A DNA stretch of 64,000 bases, from the NCBI GenBank assembly GCA_036273515.1, contig DASUHM010000018.1:1-64000 (forward strand), read 5' to 3'. The notes below the pieces were generated by a model. It was not told the DNA's origin, did no database searches, and saw only the letters and a program-made list of their open reading frames with translations. The position numbers were made by a program, and so were the translations under genes. This DNA is from Gaiellales bacterium. GTDB taxonomy: Bacteria > Actinomycetota > Thermoleophilia > Gaiellales > JAICJC01. Positions 8,568 through 17,632 of this stretch are shown here, piece after piece (position 1 is the first letter of the stretch; the number at the start of each line of letters is the position of its first letter).

Positions 8568-9400
8568 GAAACGGTCTGCCGCCAGGGCTCGACGCCGCCG
8601 CCGTTCGGGCGATCGTGACCGACATGGACCGGACGATCCTGCCCTCGTCGCTCGAGCTCTCCCCGAGAACCGTCGCGGCGATCGCGGCCGTCCGCGCCGC
8701 CGGCATCGAGGCGATCATCGCCACCGGCCGCATGTTCGCGTCGACGCGGCCCTACGCCCTCGAGCTCGGCATCACCGCGCCCGTGATCTGCTACCAGGGC
8801 GCGCTCGTCGCCGACCCCACCACGGGCGACTGGCTGCTGCACCGGCCGATCGACGTGCCGACGGCCCTCGAGGTCATCCATGCCGTCCGCCCCGAGGGCT
8901 TCCACATGAACGTCTACGTCGACGACCAGCTGGTCGTCGAGAAGCCGACCCCCGAGGCGCGCACGTACGCCGAGCACGCCCGCCTCGAGATGCACGTCGT
9001 CGGCGACTTCGACACCTGGCTGACGCGGCCGACGACGAAGATCGTGATCGTCGGCGAGCCGGAGCCGCTCGACGACCTCGACCGGCGCCTGCGCGCGCGC
9101 TTCGGCGACCACCTCTTCATCGCCAAGTCGCTGCCGATCTTCCTGGAGGTGGCCAGCCCCGGCGTATCGAAGGGGGCGGCGCTCGAGTTCGTGTGCGAGC
9201 GGCTCGGCGTCGATCCGGCCGACACGGTCGCCTTCGGCGACGGCGCGAATGACCACGAGCTGCTCGAGACCGCCGGCTTCGGCGTGGCGGTCGAGGATGC
9301 CGAGCCGTCGCTGCTTCGGATCGCCGACTGGACGGTGCCGCCGGTGGCCGAGGACGGGGTCGCGGGCTTCCTCGACCTGTTAGTACACTCACGATCCTGA
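8564..9400 (+). CDS. HAD-IIB (Cof-type) hydrolase
   Basis: 278 aa from a GTG that overlaps the cytochrome stop. HAD motif I is TDMDRTIL, motif II lies in the IIATGRM region, and motifs III/IV are SKGAALEF and FGDGANDHELL. The large cap between motifs II and III makes it type IIB, like the Cof family of sugar-phosphate and FMN/PLP phosphatases. Substrate cannot be read from sequence. Its TGA shares one base with the serS ATG. Confidence 0.88.
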   Translation: MRNGLPPGLDAAAVRAIVTDMDRTILPSSLELSPRTVAAIAAVRAAGIEAIIATGRMFASTRPYALELGITAPVICYQGALVADPTTGDWLLHRPIDVPTALEVIHAVRPEGFHMNVYVDDQLVVEKPTPEARTYAEHARLEMHVVGDFDTWLTRPTTKIVIVGEPEPLDDLDRRLRARFGDHLFIAKSLPIFLEVASPGVSKGAALEFVCERLGVDPADTVAFGDGANDHELLETAGFGVAVEDAEPSLLRIADWTVPPVAEDGVAGFLDLLVHSRS

Positions 9401-10683
9401 TGCTCGACGCGAAGCTGATCCGGTCCGACCCGGACGGTGTGCGGACGGCGCTCGAGCGGCGGGGCGGCGACGCCGCCGCGGGCGTCGACCGGTTCCTGGT
9501 GCTCGACGGCGAGCGGCGCGAGCTGCTGCAGCAGGTCGAGACCGCCCGGGCCGAGCGCAACGCCGCCGCCAAGGCGATCGCCGAGGCCAAGGGCCGGGGC
9601 GACGACGCGGCCGCCGAGATCGCGCGCCAGGCCGAGCTGAAGCAGAGCCAGTCCGAGGGCGAGGCGGCGCTGGCCCGGGTCGAGGTCGCCATCGCCGAGG
9701 TGATGACGGCGCTCCCGAACCCGCCCCACCCCTCCGCGCCGGTCGGCGACAGCGAGGACGACGCCGAGGTCGTCCGCGTGCAGGGCGAGAAGCCGTCATT
9801 CGACTTCCCGCCGAAGGACCACCTCGACCTGGCCGGCCCGCAGGGGCTCGGGCTGATCGACCCGGAGCGGGCAGCGCGGGTGTCGGGCAGCAGGTTCCAC
9901 TACCTGCTCGGCGACCTGGTGCGGCTCGAGTTCGCGCTGCTCCAGTGGGGGATGGCGAAGATGCACGCGCGCGGGTTCGTGCCGGTGATCCCGCCGGTGC
10001 TCGTGAAGCGCGAGGCGATGGAGGGCACCGGGTTCTTCCCCGAGGCCGAGGCGCAGGTGTACGCGCTCTCGAGCGACGAGCTCTTCCTGGTCGGCACCGC
10101 CGAGGTGCCGCTGGCCTCGATGCACGGCGGCGAGCTGCTCTCCGAGGACGACCTGCCGCTGCACTACGTCGGCTTCTCGTCATGCTTCCGGCGCGAGGCG
10201 GGCGCCGCCGGCAAGGACACGCGCGGCATCTTCCGCGTGCACCAGTTCGACAAGCTCGAGCTCTTCAGCTACTGCCATCCCGACCGGTCGTGGGACGAGC
10301 AGGACCAGCTGCTCGCGATCGAGGAGGAGATCGCCCAGGAGCTCGGCTTCCACTACCGGGTCGTGAACGTCGCCGCCGGCGACCTGGGCGCGTCCGCCGC
10401 GCGCAAGTTCGACATCGAGGTGTGGCTGCCCGGGCAGGAGCGCTACCGCGAGCTGACGTCGTGCTCCAACTGCACCGACTACCAGGCCCGCCGCCTGAAC
10501 ATCCGCTTCCGCGGCGAGGGCGGAAAGCCCCGGTTCGTGCACATGCTGAACGGCACGGCGATCACGTCGAGCCGCACACTGCTCGGGCTGATCGAGTACG
10601 GCCAGCAGGCGGACGGCTCGATCGCGACGCCGAGCGTGCTGCACCCCTTCGGCGCCCCGGCGGTCATTCCCGCCGCGGCCTGA
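9400..10683 (+). CDS. serS: Seryl-tRNA synthetase
   Basis: 427 aa, normal length. Charges tRNA-Ser. The N-terminal coiled-coil tRNA-binding arm (about 25-110) is followed by the class II core: motif 2 around FRREAGAAGKDTRGIFRVHQF and motif 3 near the C-terminus (NGTAITSSRTLLGLIEY). A TACACT -10 box (9384-9389) inside the 3' end of the preceding gene gives it its own near-leaderless promoter. A tRNA-Ser gene follows 0.8 kb downstream. No T-box leader is present. Confidence 0.97.
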   Translation: MLDAKLIRSDPDGVRTALERRGGDAAAGVDRFLVLDGERRELLQQVETARAERNAAAKAIAEAKGRGDDAAAEIARQAELKQSQSEGEAALARVEVAIAEVMTALPNPPHPSAPVGDSEDDAEVVRVQGEKPSFDFPPKDHLDLAGPQGLGLIDPERAARVSGSRFHYLLGDLVRLEFALLQWGMAKMHARGFVPVIPPVLVKREAMEGTGFFPEAEAQVYALSSDELFLVGTAEVPLASMHGGELLSEDDLPLHYVGFSSCFRREAGAAGKDTRGIFRVHQFDKLELFSYCHPDRSWDEQDQLLAIEEEIAQELGFHYRVVNVAAGDLGASAARKFDIEVWLPGQERYRELTSCSNCTDYQARRLNIRFRGEGGKPRFVHMLNGTAITSSRTLLGLIEYGQQADGSIATPSVLHPFGAPAVIPAAA

Positions 10684-10731
10684 ACGGCGGTAGACTCCGT
10701 GCCGGGCAGGAGGCAACACGAAGGGCCGGGT

Positions 10732-11454
10732 GTGGGAGCGCAGGAACCGCGCAACGACGGCGAGGAGCAGTACGAGGTACCGGCGGATATCCGCGAGGCC
10801 TCGTTTCCGCTCGCGCTTCGCGGCTACAGCAGCGAGGCGGTCGACGCGTATGTCGCCCGGGTGAACGCCGAGCTCGAGGTGCGGAGCTCGCCTCGGGCTG
10901 CTGTGCGCGACGCGCTCGACCGCGTCGGCGAGCAGGTCGGCGGCATCCTCCAGCGGGCCCGCGAGGCGGCCGCCGAGGTGACCGCGGCGGCCCAGCGGGA
11001 AGCCGCGGAGATTACGGCTCGCTCCAGGAACGACGCGACCGCGCTCGCGACCCAGGCCCGCGCCCAGGCGGACCGCGAGCGGGCGCAGGGGCAGGAGGCG
11101 CTCGCACAGGCCCGCGCCACGGCCGAGGCGATCATCGACCAGGCGAACGCCGAGGCGGCCGAGACGCGACGCCGAACGGAACAGGAGCTGACTGCTCTCC
11201 ACGAGCAGGCGAAGGCACAGCTCGCCGGCCTCCGGGCCGACACCGCGGCCGTCTGGAGCGAGCGGGTGCGCCTGCTCGACAGCACCCGCGAGACGGCGGC
11301 GCGCCTCGAGGCCCTCGTCGCCAAAGCCGGGATGGAGTTCGCGCCGAGCGAGAACGCGCCGACGCAGGAACAGCCGGCAGTGGTCGCCGTGGAGGCGGGC
11401 GGCGACGTCACGGCGAAGCGACGGCCGCGAGCCACGCGTCGCTCGCAGGGCTAG
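10732..11454 (+). CDS. DivIVA-like coiled-coil protein
   Basis: About 240 aa from a GTG preceded by GAAGGG at 6-base spacing; an earlier GTG at 10699 lies only 2 bases after the TAGACT -10 box (10691-10696) and is unlikely. The N-terminus (FPLALRGYSSEAVDAYV) matches the DivIVA lipid-binding signature. Residues 50-190 form an Ala/Glu/Arg-rich coiled coil and the tail is basic. DivIVA-like proteins mark curved membrane at poles or septum; its exact role here is unknown. Confidence 0.7.
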   Translation: MGAQEPRNDGEEQYEVPADIREASFPLALRGYSSEAVDAYVARVNAELEVRSSPRAAVRDALDRVGEQVGGILQRAREAAAEVTAAAQREAAEITARSRNDATALATQARAQADRERAQGQEALAQARATAEAIIDQANAEAAETRRRTEQELTALHEQAKAQLAGLRADTAAVWSERVRLLDSTRETAARLEALVAKAGMEFAPSENAPTQEQPAVVAVEAGGDVTAKRRPRATRRSQG

Positions 11455-11475
11455 GCTGACCGCGCCCTACATCAG

Positions 11476-11564
11476 GGCGGGGTGGCGGAGCGGTTGAACG
11501 CACCGGTCTTGAAAACCGGCATCGGGGGCAACCTCGATCGTGGGTTCGAATCCCACCCCCGCCG
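11476..11564 (+). tRNA. tRNA-Ser (anticodon UGA)
   Basis: 89 nt. Acceptor GGCGGGG pairs with CCCCGCC (11557-11563) and G11564 is the discriminator. Anticodon stem CCGGT/ACCGG encloses the loop CTTGAAA, so the anticodon is TGA (11510-11512). A long variable arm precedes the T arm (GTGGGTTCGAATCCCAC), as in class II tRNAs. CCA is not encoded. A short hairpin (11463-11479) overlaps the 5' end. The mosaic region begins right after it. Confidence 0.97.
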
Positions 11565-12101
11565 CTCCAAACCGCGACGATCCGCATGGTTGAGCCGAAC
11601 CTCGAGGCCACCAGCCAGGACTCGTGGACGCCTAGCCAGTCCTCAGGAACCCCAGACCGGCCAACCATGCCGACGAATCACAGTCGCGCACACGATCGCG
11701 CGGCACGCCGACGTCCTCGACGGGCGCAACCGGGCTGGTGCGGCCATGACGGTCGGGCCGCAAAGCCGAGTGCTGGCGCATGGTCCGTATCGCGCTTCGA
11801 TTGGACGACCGCGTCGCGACCGCCTCCACGATCGCGAAAGTGGCGTCCGGGCTCACGCTCCTCCTCCTCGCGGTCCCGCAACAGAGACGCGACCGTAGTT
11901 CTCCGACGCGGCGCCCGTGGCAACCGTCCACGCCGGCCGAAAAGGCGCGCTGTTCACCGAGTGAAACCCCGCCTCCCAGCAACACCCGTAGCCGGTCGCC
12001 GTCCCAGGCGAACCATCCGCGAAAGTCGGGAGGCGGTCTCGCACGACGCCGCGTGACAGGGTTCGTCTTCGCTGCGAAACGCTCCTCCGGATCGACGCCG
12101 G
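11565..12101. other. Gene-poor stretch after tRNA-Ser
   Basis: Reading frames cross this stretch on both strands, but none has a ribosome site, sensible composition or a recognisable domain. No copy of the tRNA 3' end was found by eye, so there is no direct integration-site evidence. It may be eroded island DNA. Confidence 0.5.
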
Positions 12102-13145
12102 TTAGATCGAAGTGGGTGGCTGGCGGGCCGCGGAGCGGTCGTCGGGGTGCCGATCCGCTTCGAGGGCGGTCTCGCTCCGAGCCTGTTGACCTCGCAGGGT
12201 GTCGCTGGGCTTGGTGCCATAGGCGTCGCGGTAGTGCTGTGCGAAGCGGCTGGGACTGGCGAAGCCCCAGCGGTAGGCGACGTCGGTGACGGTGAGGCCG
12301 TCCGCGGCCTCCTGGAGATCCTGGTGGGCGCAGTCGAGTCGGACTCGGCGGAGGTACGCCATAGGGGTAGTGCCGGCTTGCCGTCGGAAGGCGAGTTGGA
12401 CGGCTCGCGGGGTGACGTAGGCGGCGCGGGCGATGTCCTGCAGGGTGATGTCGAGATCCGGGTTGGCTTCGATGAATGCCACCGCTCGGCGCAGGGTGCC
12501 AGGGCGGCTGTCAGGACCGTCGTCCCGTGTGGGGGTGGTGACGGCGGTGTTGGGGAACGTGGCCAGAGCAGTAGCCGCGATCAAGCGGGCCGCGGCGCCG
12601 ACCACAAGCGGAGCGGCGGCGGCGTCGGCGTCGTCGAGCAAGCCATCGACGAACCGGCAGACGGCGCGCCACCGCTGAGCTGTTCCTTTCATGGGCGTGT
12701 AGGACAGGAACTCCACTGGCGCAGATTCATGATCAGGGTCGGTGTTGGTCATCTCGTTGAGCAGCGAGATAGGCACGGTTGTGGTCAGAACGCGGATGTC
12801 GTGCGTGCTTGACGCGAAGTCGGCGCTCGGATGGTTGGCGATGAAGAGATCCGCAGGTCCATACCGGTACACGTTCTCGCCGTGCTCGATCTCGAAGGTG
12901 CCCTCAAGAAGCGTGTCGAAGACGACATAGTCGTCGCCCGTGACCATGTACGAGACATCTCCCGGGGCGCGAGCCCGGCCCAGGATGATCGGGCCCGCCT
13001 GGATCATGGAGATGGTCAGTGCGCTTCCGACCGGGTTTGGCTGGTCCACCGTGACCCGCCAGCCGTACGTGTCGTCCAAGAAGTCCGTCGCCTCCGACAT
13101 GTCCGTCGTGGCGAACTCGAACCGATTGGGAGGAATGAAGGGCAT
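12102..13145 (-). CDS. AraC-family transcriptional regulator
   Basis: 347 aa from the ATG at 13145; an upstream TTG at 13205 is less likely. The N-terminal half resembles AraC-binding-like cupin domains. The C-terminal third (about 245-335) has the two-HTH AraC domain: ITLQDIARAAYVTPRAVQLAFRR, then the second helix-turn-helix ending in the WGFASPSRFAQHYRDAYG signature. It lies alone between gene-poor segments and its target genes are unknown. Confidence 0.88.
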   Translation of the reverse strand: MPFIPPNRFEFATTDMSEATDFLDDTYGWRVTVDQPNPVGSALTISMIQAGPIILGRARAPGDVSYMVTGDDYVVFDTLLEGTFEIEHGENVYRYGPADLFIANHPSADFASSTHDIRVLTTTVPISLLNEMTNTDPDHESAPVEFLSYTPMKGTAQRWRAVCRFVDGLLDDADAAAAPLVVGAAARLIAATALATFPNTAVTTPTRDDGPDSRPGTLRRAVAFIEANPDLDITLQDIARAAYVTPRAVQLAFRRQAGTTPMAYLRRVRLDCAHQDLQEAADGLTVTDVAYRWGFASPSRFAQHYRDAYGTKPSDTLRGQQARSETALEADRHPDDRSAARQPPTSI

Positions 13146-13707
13146 GGCGGCCAGAGGTTCTCCTGCCACGATCAGGCGCGAGGTGTCTGGCCGGGCGGGA
13201 GCCAACCGGCGGAACGGGCCGGTCCGGCGAGCCTGCTCCGGCGGCAGAGTCGCTGGGCCTTCGGCGTGTGGCCTCCAGCGCGGGGCCCTCGGCGGCTTAG
13301 CGATGGAAGCCAGGTCGCCCCGGACGTCACACCGACAGGTCGAACCTCCCGGCGAGACAAGCGAGTGCGGGGATGGCGATTCGAGGCGAGGGGAGTGGCG
13401 AGCTGGTACACGCGGTCCAGGTTGAGTCGACGGCGGCCAAGTCGCGCACTGGCGCTCGGACCCGCACTACAGCCGTCGGACTCTGCAATGGCCGAGAACG
13501 GCAGCCGGTGGCTCGTGGTTGAACCCGACTCGCATCCTAGCCGAGGGCGGCGTTCCCCGCCGGTGTTCGCTTTTGGAGCCGATTCGAGCGCGGTGCGTTC
13601 GTCTTGGATGCTGCGCCGGCAGCCTCGTCGGGTCCAGTATCGATGGGTGCGGTGCGCCTGATCACGGCGGACGCGGCACGGCCACCTCACGCCATCGGGA
13701 GGATCCG
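13146..13707. other. Intergenic, no supported gene
   Basis: About 560 bp with several overlapping open frames but no convincing start, domain or codon pattern. It holds the upstream regions of the AraC gene and of the small hypothetical gene that follows. Confidence 0.5.
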
Positions 13708-14055
13708 CTGAGACAGCTTCGCACCGAGCGTTCAGCGCGTCGGATTGTCGGAGCGCTGCTCGCCGACGACGACGTCGTGGCGACCCTCGCCCGCCTTTGT
13801 CCGTCTGACCATGCCGAGTTTGAGCGGTGGCTGGTCGACCACGAGCTCGCTCTGATGAAGAACGGCTTCGCCGCCCCCGAGGCCACACTGCGACTCACAG
13901 TGATTCGGGTCGCGCGCGAGGCTCTGCAACTCCGCGCAGAGATTGCCCGGCTGGAAGAGGTCGCGCCGCCCACCGAATACAACTCTCGCGCTCCCGAGAG
14001 GCCTGCCGCCCATCGGAGGCGAGACAAGGAGGACGCCCGCAAACCAGCCGTTTGA
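13708..14055 (+). CDS. Hypothetical helical protein, probable CTG start
   Basis: About 115 aa, helix-rich, with no recognised family. The conserved-looking part begins at RTERSARRIVGALLADDDVV and ends in a basic tail. No ATG, GTG or TTG lies at the right place, but a CTG at 13708 sits 5 bases after GGGAGG (13697-13702). An ATG at 13519 in the same frame would add an Arg/Cys-rich stretch that looks non-coding. It is followed 36 bases later by the ferritin-like gene. Confidence 0.5.
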   Translation: MRQLRTERSARRIVGALLADDDVVATLARLCPSDHAEFERWLVDHELALMKNGFAAPEATLRLTVIRVAREALQLRAEIARLEEVAPPTEYNSRAPERPAAHRRRDKEDARKPAV

Positions 14056-14091
14056 TCGATTCGCCAGCTTTCAAACCAGGAGATGAGGCAG

Positions 14092-14838
14092 ATGAGTAGC
14101 ACTGAGACCGATAGCCCGATTTGCAACCCGAGCGGAACGACGAGACGTTCCCTTCTGGGGACCGCCGGAATGGGCGCGCTCGCACTCTCGGCGGGCGGGC
14201 TCGTAGAGGCCGCGGCCGCGTCGGCGCATTCCCGCGGCGAGGTTGGGTTTCTCCCGTTCGTGACCGCGCAGGAGATGTTCGGCGTCACGTTTCTGACCCA
14301 CGCGATTGGGATCGCGCCCGGCACGCCCGCAGCCAAGTTCTTGCCGATCCTCAAGGCAGCCAACACGACCGAGTTCGACCACGTCCAGGCTCTGAGGAAG
14401 ATCGGTGGACATCCCTTCACCGAGCGCTTCTGGATCCCCGACGCCGCCTTCGACGACGGTCGCGCCGGCTTGTTCGCGGCCCTGGAGGCGGTCGAGACAA
14501 TCGAGATCAGCCTCTACCTGGTCGGCGTCACCATGTACACCATGCACCGCCAGCCGTTCCGCACCCGCCTCTGCTCCGAGGCGCTCGGCACCGAGTCAGA
14601 GCACCGCGTGCTCGCCCGCGTGGCACACCAGCAGCTGACCGGCGCGCCAAAGGTGCCCAACAATGTCGGCTTCGAACGCTACTTCCTGCATAGCGCCGCG
14701 GCCGCCAAGCACGCGCTCGAGCACCTCGGGATTGGCTACGACAGGAAGGGCGCGACGCCCGGACGGTTCTACGAGTTCCCCGGCGACCCACTCAAAAACG
14801 GCACCGGAACCCCGGTCGAGTCAAACCACCCGCGCTGA
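14092..14838 (+). CDS. Tat-exported ferritin-like protein
   Basis: 248 aa. Twin-arginine signal TTRRSLLGTAGMGALALSAG at about residues 17-36, then a four-helix ferritin-like domain (Ferritin_2 type) with spaced Glu/His such as TEFDHVQAL, EAVETIEISLY and SEHRVLA. Such exported proteins occur in desiccation- and stress-tolerant bacteria; enzymatic role unknown. The ATG at 14092 has GGAG 9 bases upstream; an ATG at 14083 would leave no spacing. A stem-loop follows the stop. Confidence 0.75.
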   Translation: MSSTETDSPICNPSGTTRRSLLGTAGMGALALSAGGLVEAAAASAHSRGEVGFLPFVTAQEMFGVTFLTHAIGIAPGTPAAKFLPILKAANTTEFDHVQALRKIGGHPFTERFWIPDAAFDDGRAGLFAALEAVETIEISLYLVGVTMYTMHRQPFRTRLCSEALGTESEHRVLARVAHQQLTGAPKVPNNVGFERYFLHSAAAAKHALEHLGIGYDRKGATPGRFYEFPGDPLKNGTGTPVESNHPR

Positions 14839-14891
14839 GCTGCCCCGTCCTAAACCCCTAAACGGAAGTGCCCACCGGACGGTGGCCAGAT

Positions 14892-14921
14892 GGGGGAGTC
14901 GTCCGCCGACGCGACTCCCCC
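14892..14921 (+). terminator. Stem-loop after ferritin-like gene
   Basis: Perfect 10-bp stem GGGGGAGTCG / CGACTCCCCC with a 10-base loop, 53 bases after the stop codon. No T-run follows, as is usual in this genome. Confidence 0.65.
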
Positions 14922-15058
14922 ACCGCACCCGCCGGTGCCTCGCAAGCGAGATTCCCATGTATCCAAACGCTTGCCGTCCTCTCACTGAAGCGCCCCGGGT
15001 TTCGTGGAGGCTCGTTTGGTTGGTTTCCATGATTGTTCCGAGGTCGGCCGGCGCGCCC

Positions 15059-15322
15059 TCATGTAGCGCTGGCCGGCTGGCCTCGGGCGGCCTGCAGGGC
15101 CGCTGGGGGTGATGGTCTCATGAGCGCCTCGTATTCGCTGGGCGGCAGGTCGCCGAGTTCTTCGTGCAGGCGGTCGTGGTTGGAGAAGCTGATCCATTGG
15201 AGTGTCTCGTGCTCGAGGTGCTCGAAGCTGAGCAGTCGGCCAGCGACGAGTTCGGTCTTGTAGGTCGCGACCCAGGCTTCCGCCATGGCGTTGTCGGGGT
15301 ATGAAATGCCCGCCTGAGAGCG
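15059..15322 (-). pseudogene. IS3 orfB transposase, C-terminal fragment
   Basis: About 87 codons remain of an expected 270-290. The piece carries the end of the DDE integrase core, PDNAMAEAWVATYKTELV through HDRLHEELGDLPPSEYEAL, including the final catalytic Glu region. An in-frame TGA lies just upstream, and the intervening DNA to orfA has no transposase similarity. Non-functional. Confidence 0.85.
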
Positions 15323-15470
15323 TCAGCCGGGGCGAGTCGTAGGTTCTTCGCTCCGGGTCTTGGGGCTTTCGGGAGGAAGCATGGCAGGGCAGGCCGCCGC
15401 ATACGATGAGCTGCGAGCTCGACGTTGTCTCTGGCCGCCCCTGCGACTCACCCGGCTGTCCGCAAGGCCC

Positions 15471-15761
15471 TCACAGCCGATCGCTCTCTCTCGCGAAATA
15501 GATGGCCGCCTTCTCGAGGATCACCTTCTCCTCCTCCAACCCGCGCACCCTGGCACGCAGCTGGCGGATCTCCTCCCGCTCCGCCGCGGTGTAACCCTCC
15601 CGCTCACCCGCGTCGATCTCGGCCCGCCTAACCCACTTGCGGAACGTCTCCGGATGCACCCCGATCCGCCTGGCCACCTGCGGAATCGAGTCCCGCCCCG
15701 ACCGGTACGCCCGCACCGCCTCCTCCCGGAACTCCGGCGACCACCTCGACAGTCGACCCAC
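15471..15761 (-). CDS. IS3 orfA transposase (HTH protein)
   Basis: 96 aa, full length for orfA. N-terminal helix-turn-helix ([25 protein letters not shown]) and C-terminal leucine-zipper coiled coil ([21 protein letters not shown]). GTG start with GAGGAGG just upstream. In intact IS3 elements orfA is joined to orfB by -1 frameshifting; here orfB is truncated, so orfA can only make the DNA-binding product. Confidence 0.9.
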   Translation of the reverse strand: MGRLSRWSPEFREEAVRAYRSGRDSIPQVARRIGVHPETFRKWVRRAEIDAGEREGYTAAEREEIRQLRARVRGLEEEKVILEKAAIYFARESDRL

Positions 15762-15831
15762 AACGCTGACCTCCTCTCATCGACGGCACGCCGCCAACTA
15801 TCAGGGCGTCAACCAAGCCGGGTCAAGATCA

Positions 15832-16314
15832 AACGTCGCGGCGGTCAGCTACCACTACGGCTCGCTCAAGTCCCTCTGTGACGTCGCCGTCGCTCATGCG
15901 CTCGTCCGCTACCTGGACGCCCAGCAGGAGGCTCTCGACGCCCTCGACCCGGAGGCGACCGTCGACGAAGTCGCGGCGGCCTTCGCCCGGCCGATGGTAC
16001 GTGCCCTGGCGGCCGGCGGACGAGATCTTGCATCGCTCCGCATCGTCGCTCGGGCGGCGATCGACCCTCCGCAGAGCTGGGATCGATTCGATGGCAGGTT
16101 CGTCGGCATTCGTGCGGACGCGGCTCGGCTGCTCAAGGCTAACGTGCCCGGGGTCAAGGAGAAGGAACTGCTCCTGCGCGTACGCTGCGCCGCCGGCATG
16201 CTGAACTGGCTGGCCCTCGCGCCGGTCAGCGCCGAGCTCGGAGCCAGATCCGAGAAGCAGCTCGAACGGCTCCTCGTCCCGATCATCGCCGGCGCCCTTC
16301 GCGGTAGCAGCTAG
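15832..16314 (+). pseudogene. TetR-family regulator, N-terminus lost to IS3
   Basis: About 160 codons. It begins inside the TetR helix-turn-helix (AAVSYHYGSLKSL) and continues through a normal ligand-binding domain to RGSS. The start and first DNA-binding helices are missing at the IS3 right end. On the far side of the element a GTG frame (14935-14985, PRKRDSHVSKR) looks like a possible TetR N-terminus, but joining the two still leaves helix residues missing. Confidence 0.7.
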
Positions 16315-16337
16315 GGCTCTCGCTCGTGGAGGCGTAA

Positions 16338-16577
16338 CCCGGACGCGATCGTGTTCTCAGACAGCGCCAGGAATCGTGGGAGATCGCACCGAGGTTCCTT
16401 CGCTGCACGCCGTTCGTCGCGGTCGCGCTCTGCTTCCTGCTCCCCGTCTTCACCGCGTCGTCGTGCGACGAGGGCACCGAGACGGACGCGACCGGCTTCC
16501 AGATCGTGGCCGGATCTCGCCTGATCAAGCAGCAGGTGAAGCAACGGTCCGAGTTCGCCCTACGCAGCCGGCGGTGA
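16338..16577 (+). pseudogene. Possible remnant of membrane/lipoprotein gene
   Basis: Open frame of about 80 codons without a usable start. It encodes a hydrophobic segment ending in a lipobox-like cysteine (FVAVALCFLLPVFTASSC), then TGFQIVAGSRLIKQQ. The pattern resembles the N-terminus of an actinobacterial membrane protein. It overlaps the 3' end of the convergent carboxypeptidase gene. Low certainty. Confidence 0.3.
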
Positions 16578-17558
16578 CTGCGGCATTCGCCGCCCCGCGA
16601 TGCGGTCGACCATCGCCGCGGCCGCCACGAGCCCCGCTCCGATCTTGTCGTCGCCCGGCTGACCCAGCACGACGCCCGTGATCGCCGTCTCCCTGCGGTC
16701 GATCCGCCGGATCGCGCGGAAGGCGAAGCAGCCGCCGGCGGCGTCGTCGGAGCCGGTCTTGACGCCGACGAAGCCGTCGTGGCCGAGCAGGCCGTTGGTG
16801 TTGTGCACGATGCCCGCGACCGGCAGCCACGCGGTCGGGGTGGCGACGATGCCCGCGAAGGCCGGCAGGCGCATCGCGGCCACGACGATGCGCACCTGGT
16901 CGGCCGCGGTCGACACGGTGGCGTCGTCGAAGCCGCTTGGGTCGGTGTAGCGGGTTTGGGTCATCTCGAGCGACCGGGCGGTGGCGTTCATCCGGTCGAC
17001 GAACCGGTCGACCGAGCCGGCGTCCCATCGCGCCAGAACCGCCGCGACGTTGTTCGCCGACGGCAGCAGCAGCGCCAGGAGCGCCTGCCGTTCGGTCAGC
17101 TCCTCGCGCGCCGCGACGGAGACGACCGACTCGCCGCGCGCGCGCCGGAGGTCGGTGTCGGCCACGTCGGCGTCGGTGAGCGTGATCGCCGGGCCGTCCT
17201 CGCCGGCCGGCAGCGGGTGGTCGCGGAGCACGACGTAGGCCGTCATCACCTTCGCGACGCTCGCGATCGGCGCCGGGTGCTGGTCGGGGCCGGCGTGGAT
17301 CGCCGACTGCCCGGTCTCGACGAACGCGGCCTGGCCGTCCGCCGGCCAGACGTTGCGGGGCACGGCTCGGCGGTGTGCGCGAAAGTCGGTGCCGCGGGAT
17401 GCCTTGCCCGATGCCAGACGGCGGTCGGTGCGGAGCACGCCGGCGGGCGGCGATGCGGCCCGCGAGGCCGAGGGTGAGGGCGACTGGTGGTCGAGGACGA
17501 CGATCGCCGCGATGACGGCGATTAGGCCAACGCTGAGGGTTCTCATGCCGCCATTCAA
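16560..17558 (-). CDS. D-alanyl-D-alanine carboxypeptidase (S11)
   Basis: 332 aa. Trims the terminal D-Ala of peptidoglycan stem peptides outside the membrane. An N-terminal hydrophobic segment (about 8-22) is a signal or anchor. The three penicillin-binding motifs are SVAK (S100-K103), SAN (167-169) and KTG (near 257). It lacks the C-terminal anchor domain of PBP5, so the N-terminal helix probably tethers it. ATG at 17546 is an alternative start. It diverges from the two-component genes. Confidence 0.9.
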   Translation of the reverse strand: MNGGMRTLSVGLIAVIAAIVVLDHQSPSPSASRAASPPAGVLRTDRRLASGKASRGTDFRAHRRAVPRNVWPADGQAAFVETGQSAIHAGPDQHPAPIASVAKVMTAYVVLRDHPLPAGEDGPAITLTDADVADTDLRRARGESVVSVAAREELTERQALLALLLPSANNVAAVLARWDAGSVDRFVDRMNATARSLEMTQTRYTDPSGFDDATVSTAADQVRIVVAAMRLPAFAGIVATPTAWLPVAGIVHNTNGLLGHDGFVGVKTGSDDAAGGCFAFRAIRRIDRRETAITGVVLGQPGDDKIGAGLVAAAAMVDRIAGRRMPQSPPAA

Positions 17559-17620
17559 CGAAGCGCGGCGTTGCCGGCACGTTTGCGGTTTCGCATATGC
17601 CGACGAAATGCGGCGGCTCG

Positions 17621-17632
17621 TATCATCGGGGC
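17621..17632 (+). promoter_or_regulatory. Leaderless promoter of the response regulator
   Basis: TATCAT -10 box (17621-17626) ends 6 bases before the ATG at 17633, so transcription should start at or next to the start codon. No Shine-Dalgarno sequence is present. Confidence 0.65.

Larger units (their letters stand above)
14986..15831 (-). mobile_element. IS3-family insertion sequence remnant
   Basis: Contains an intact orfA and only the C-terminal end of orfB, so the middle of the element has been lost. The left end probably starts TGAAGCGCCCCGGG (14986); the right end is placed at about 15831, where tetR similarity resumes. The two ends match only loosely, so the boundaries are approximate. 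It is probably immobile on its own. Confidence 0.6.

Noticed and set aside
9361-9399. T-box riboswitch before serS
   Set aside because: The start follows the -10 box by only 10 bases, leaving no room for a leader.
11586-12056. 156-codon frame after tRNA-Ser
   Set aside because: Arg/Ser/Pro-rich composition typical of random high-GC translation, and no ribosome site.
11476-16577. Duplicate of the tRNA-Ser 3' end as an attachment site
   Set aside because: Scanned by eye for GGGTTCGAATCCC-type sequence through the mosaic region and found none; no integrase gene is present.
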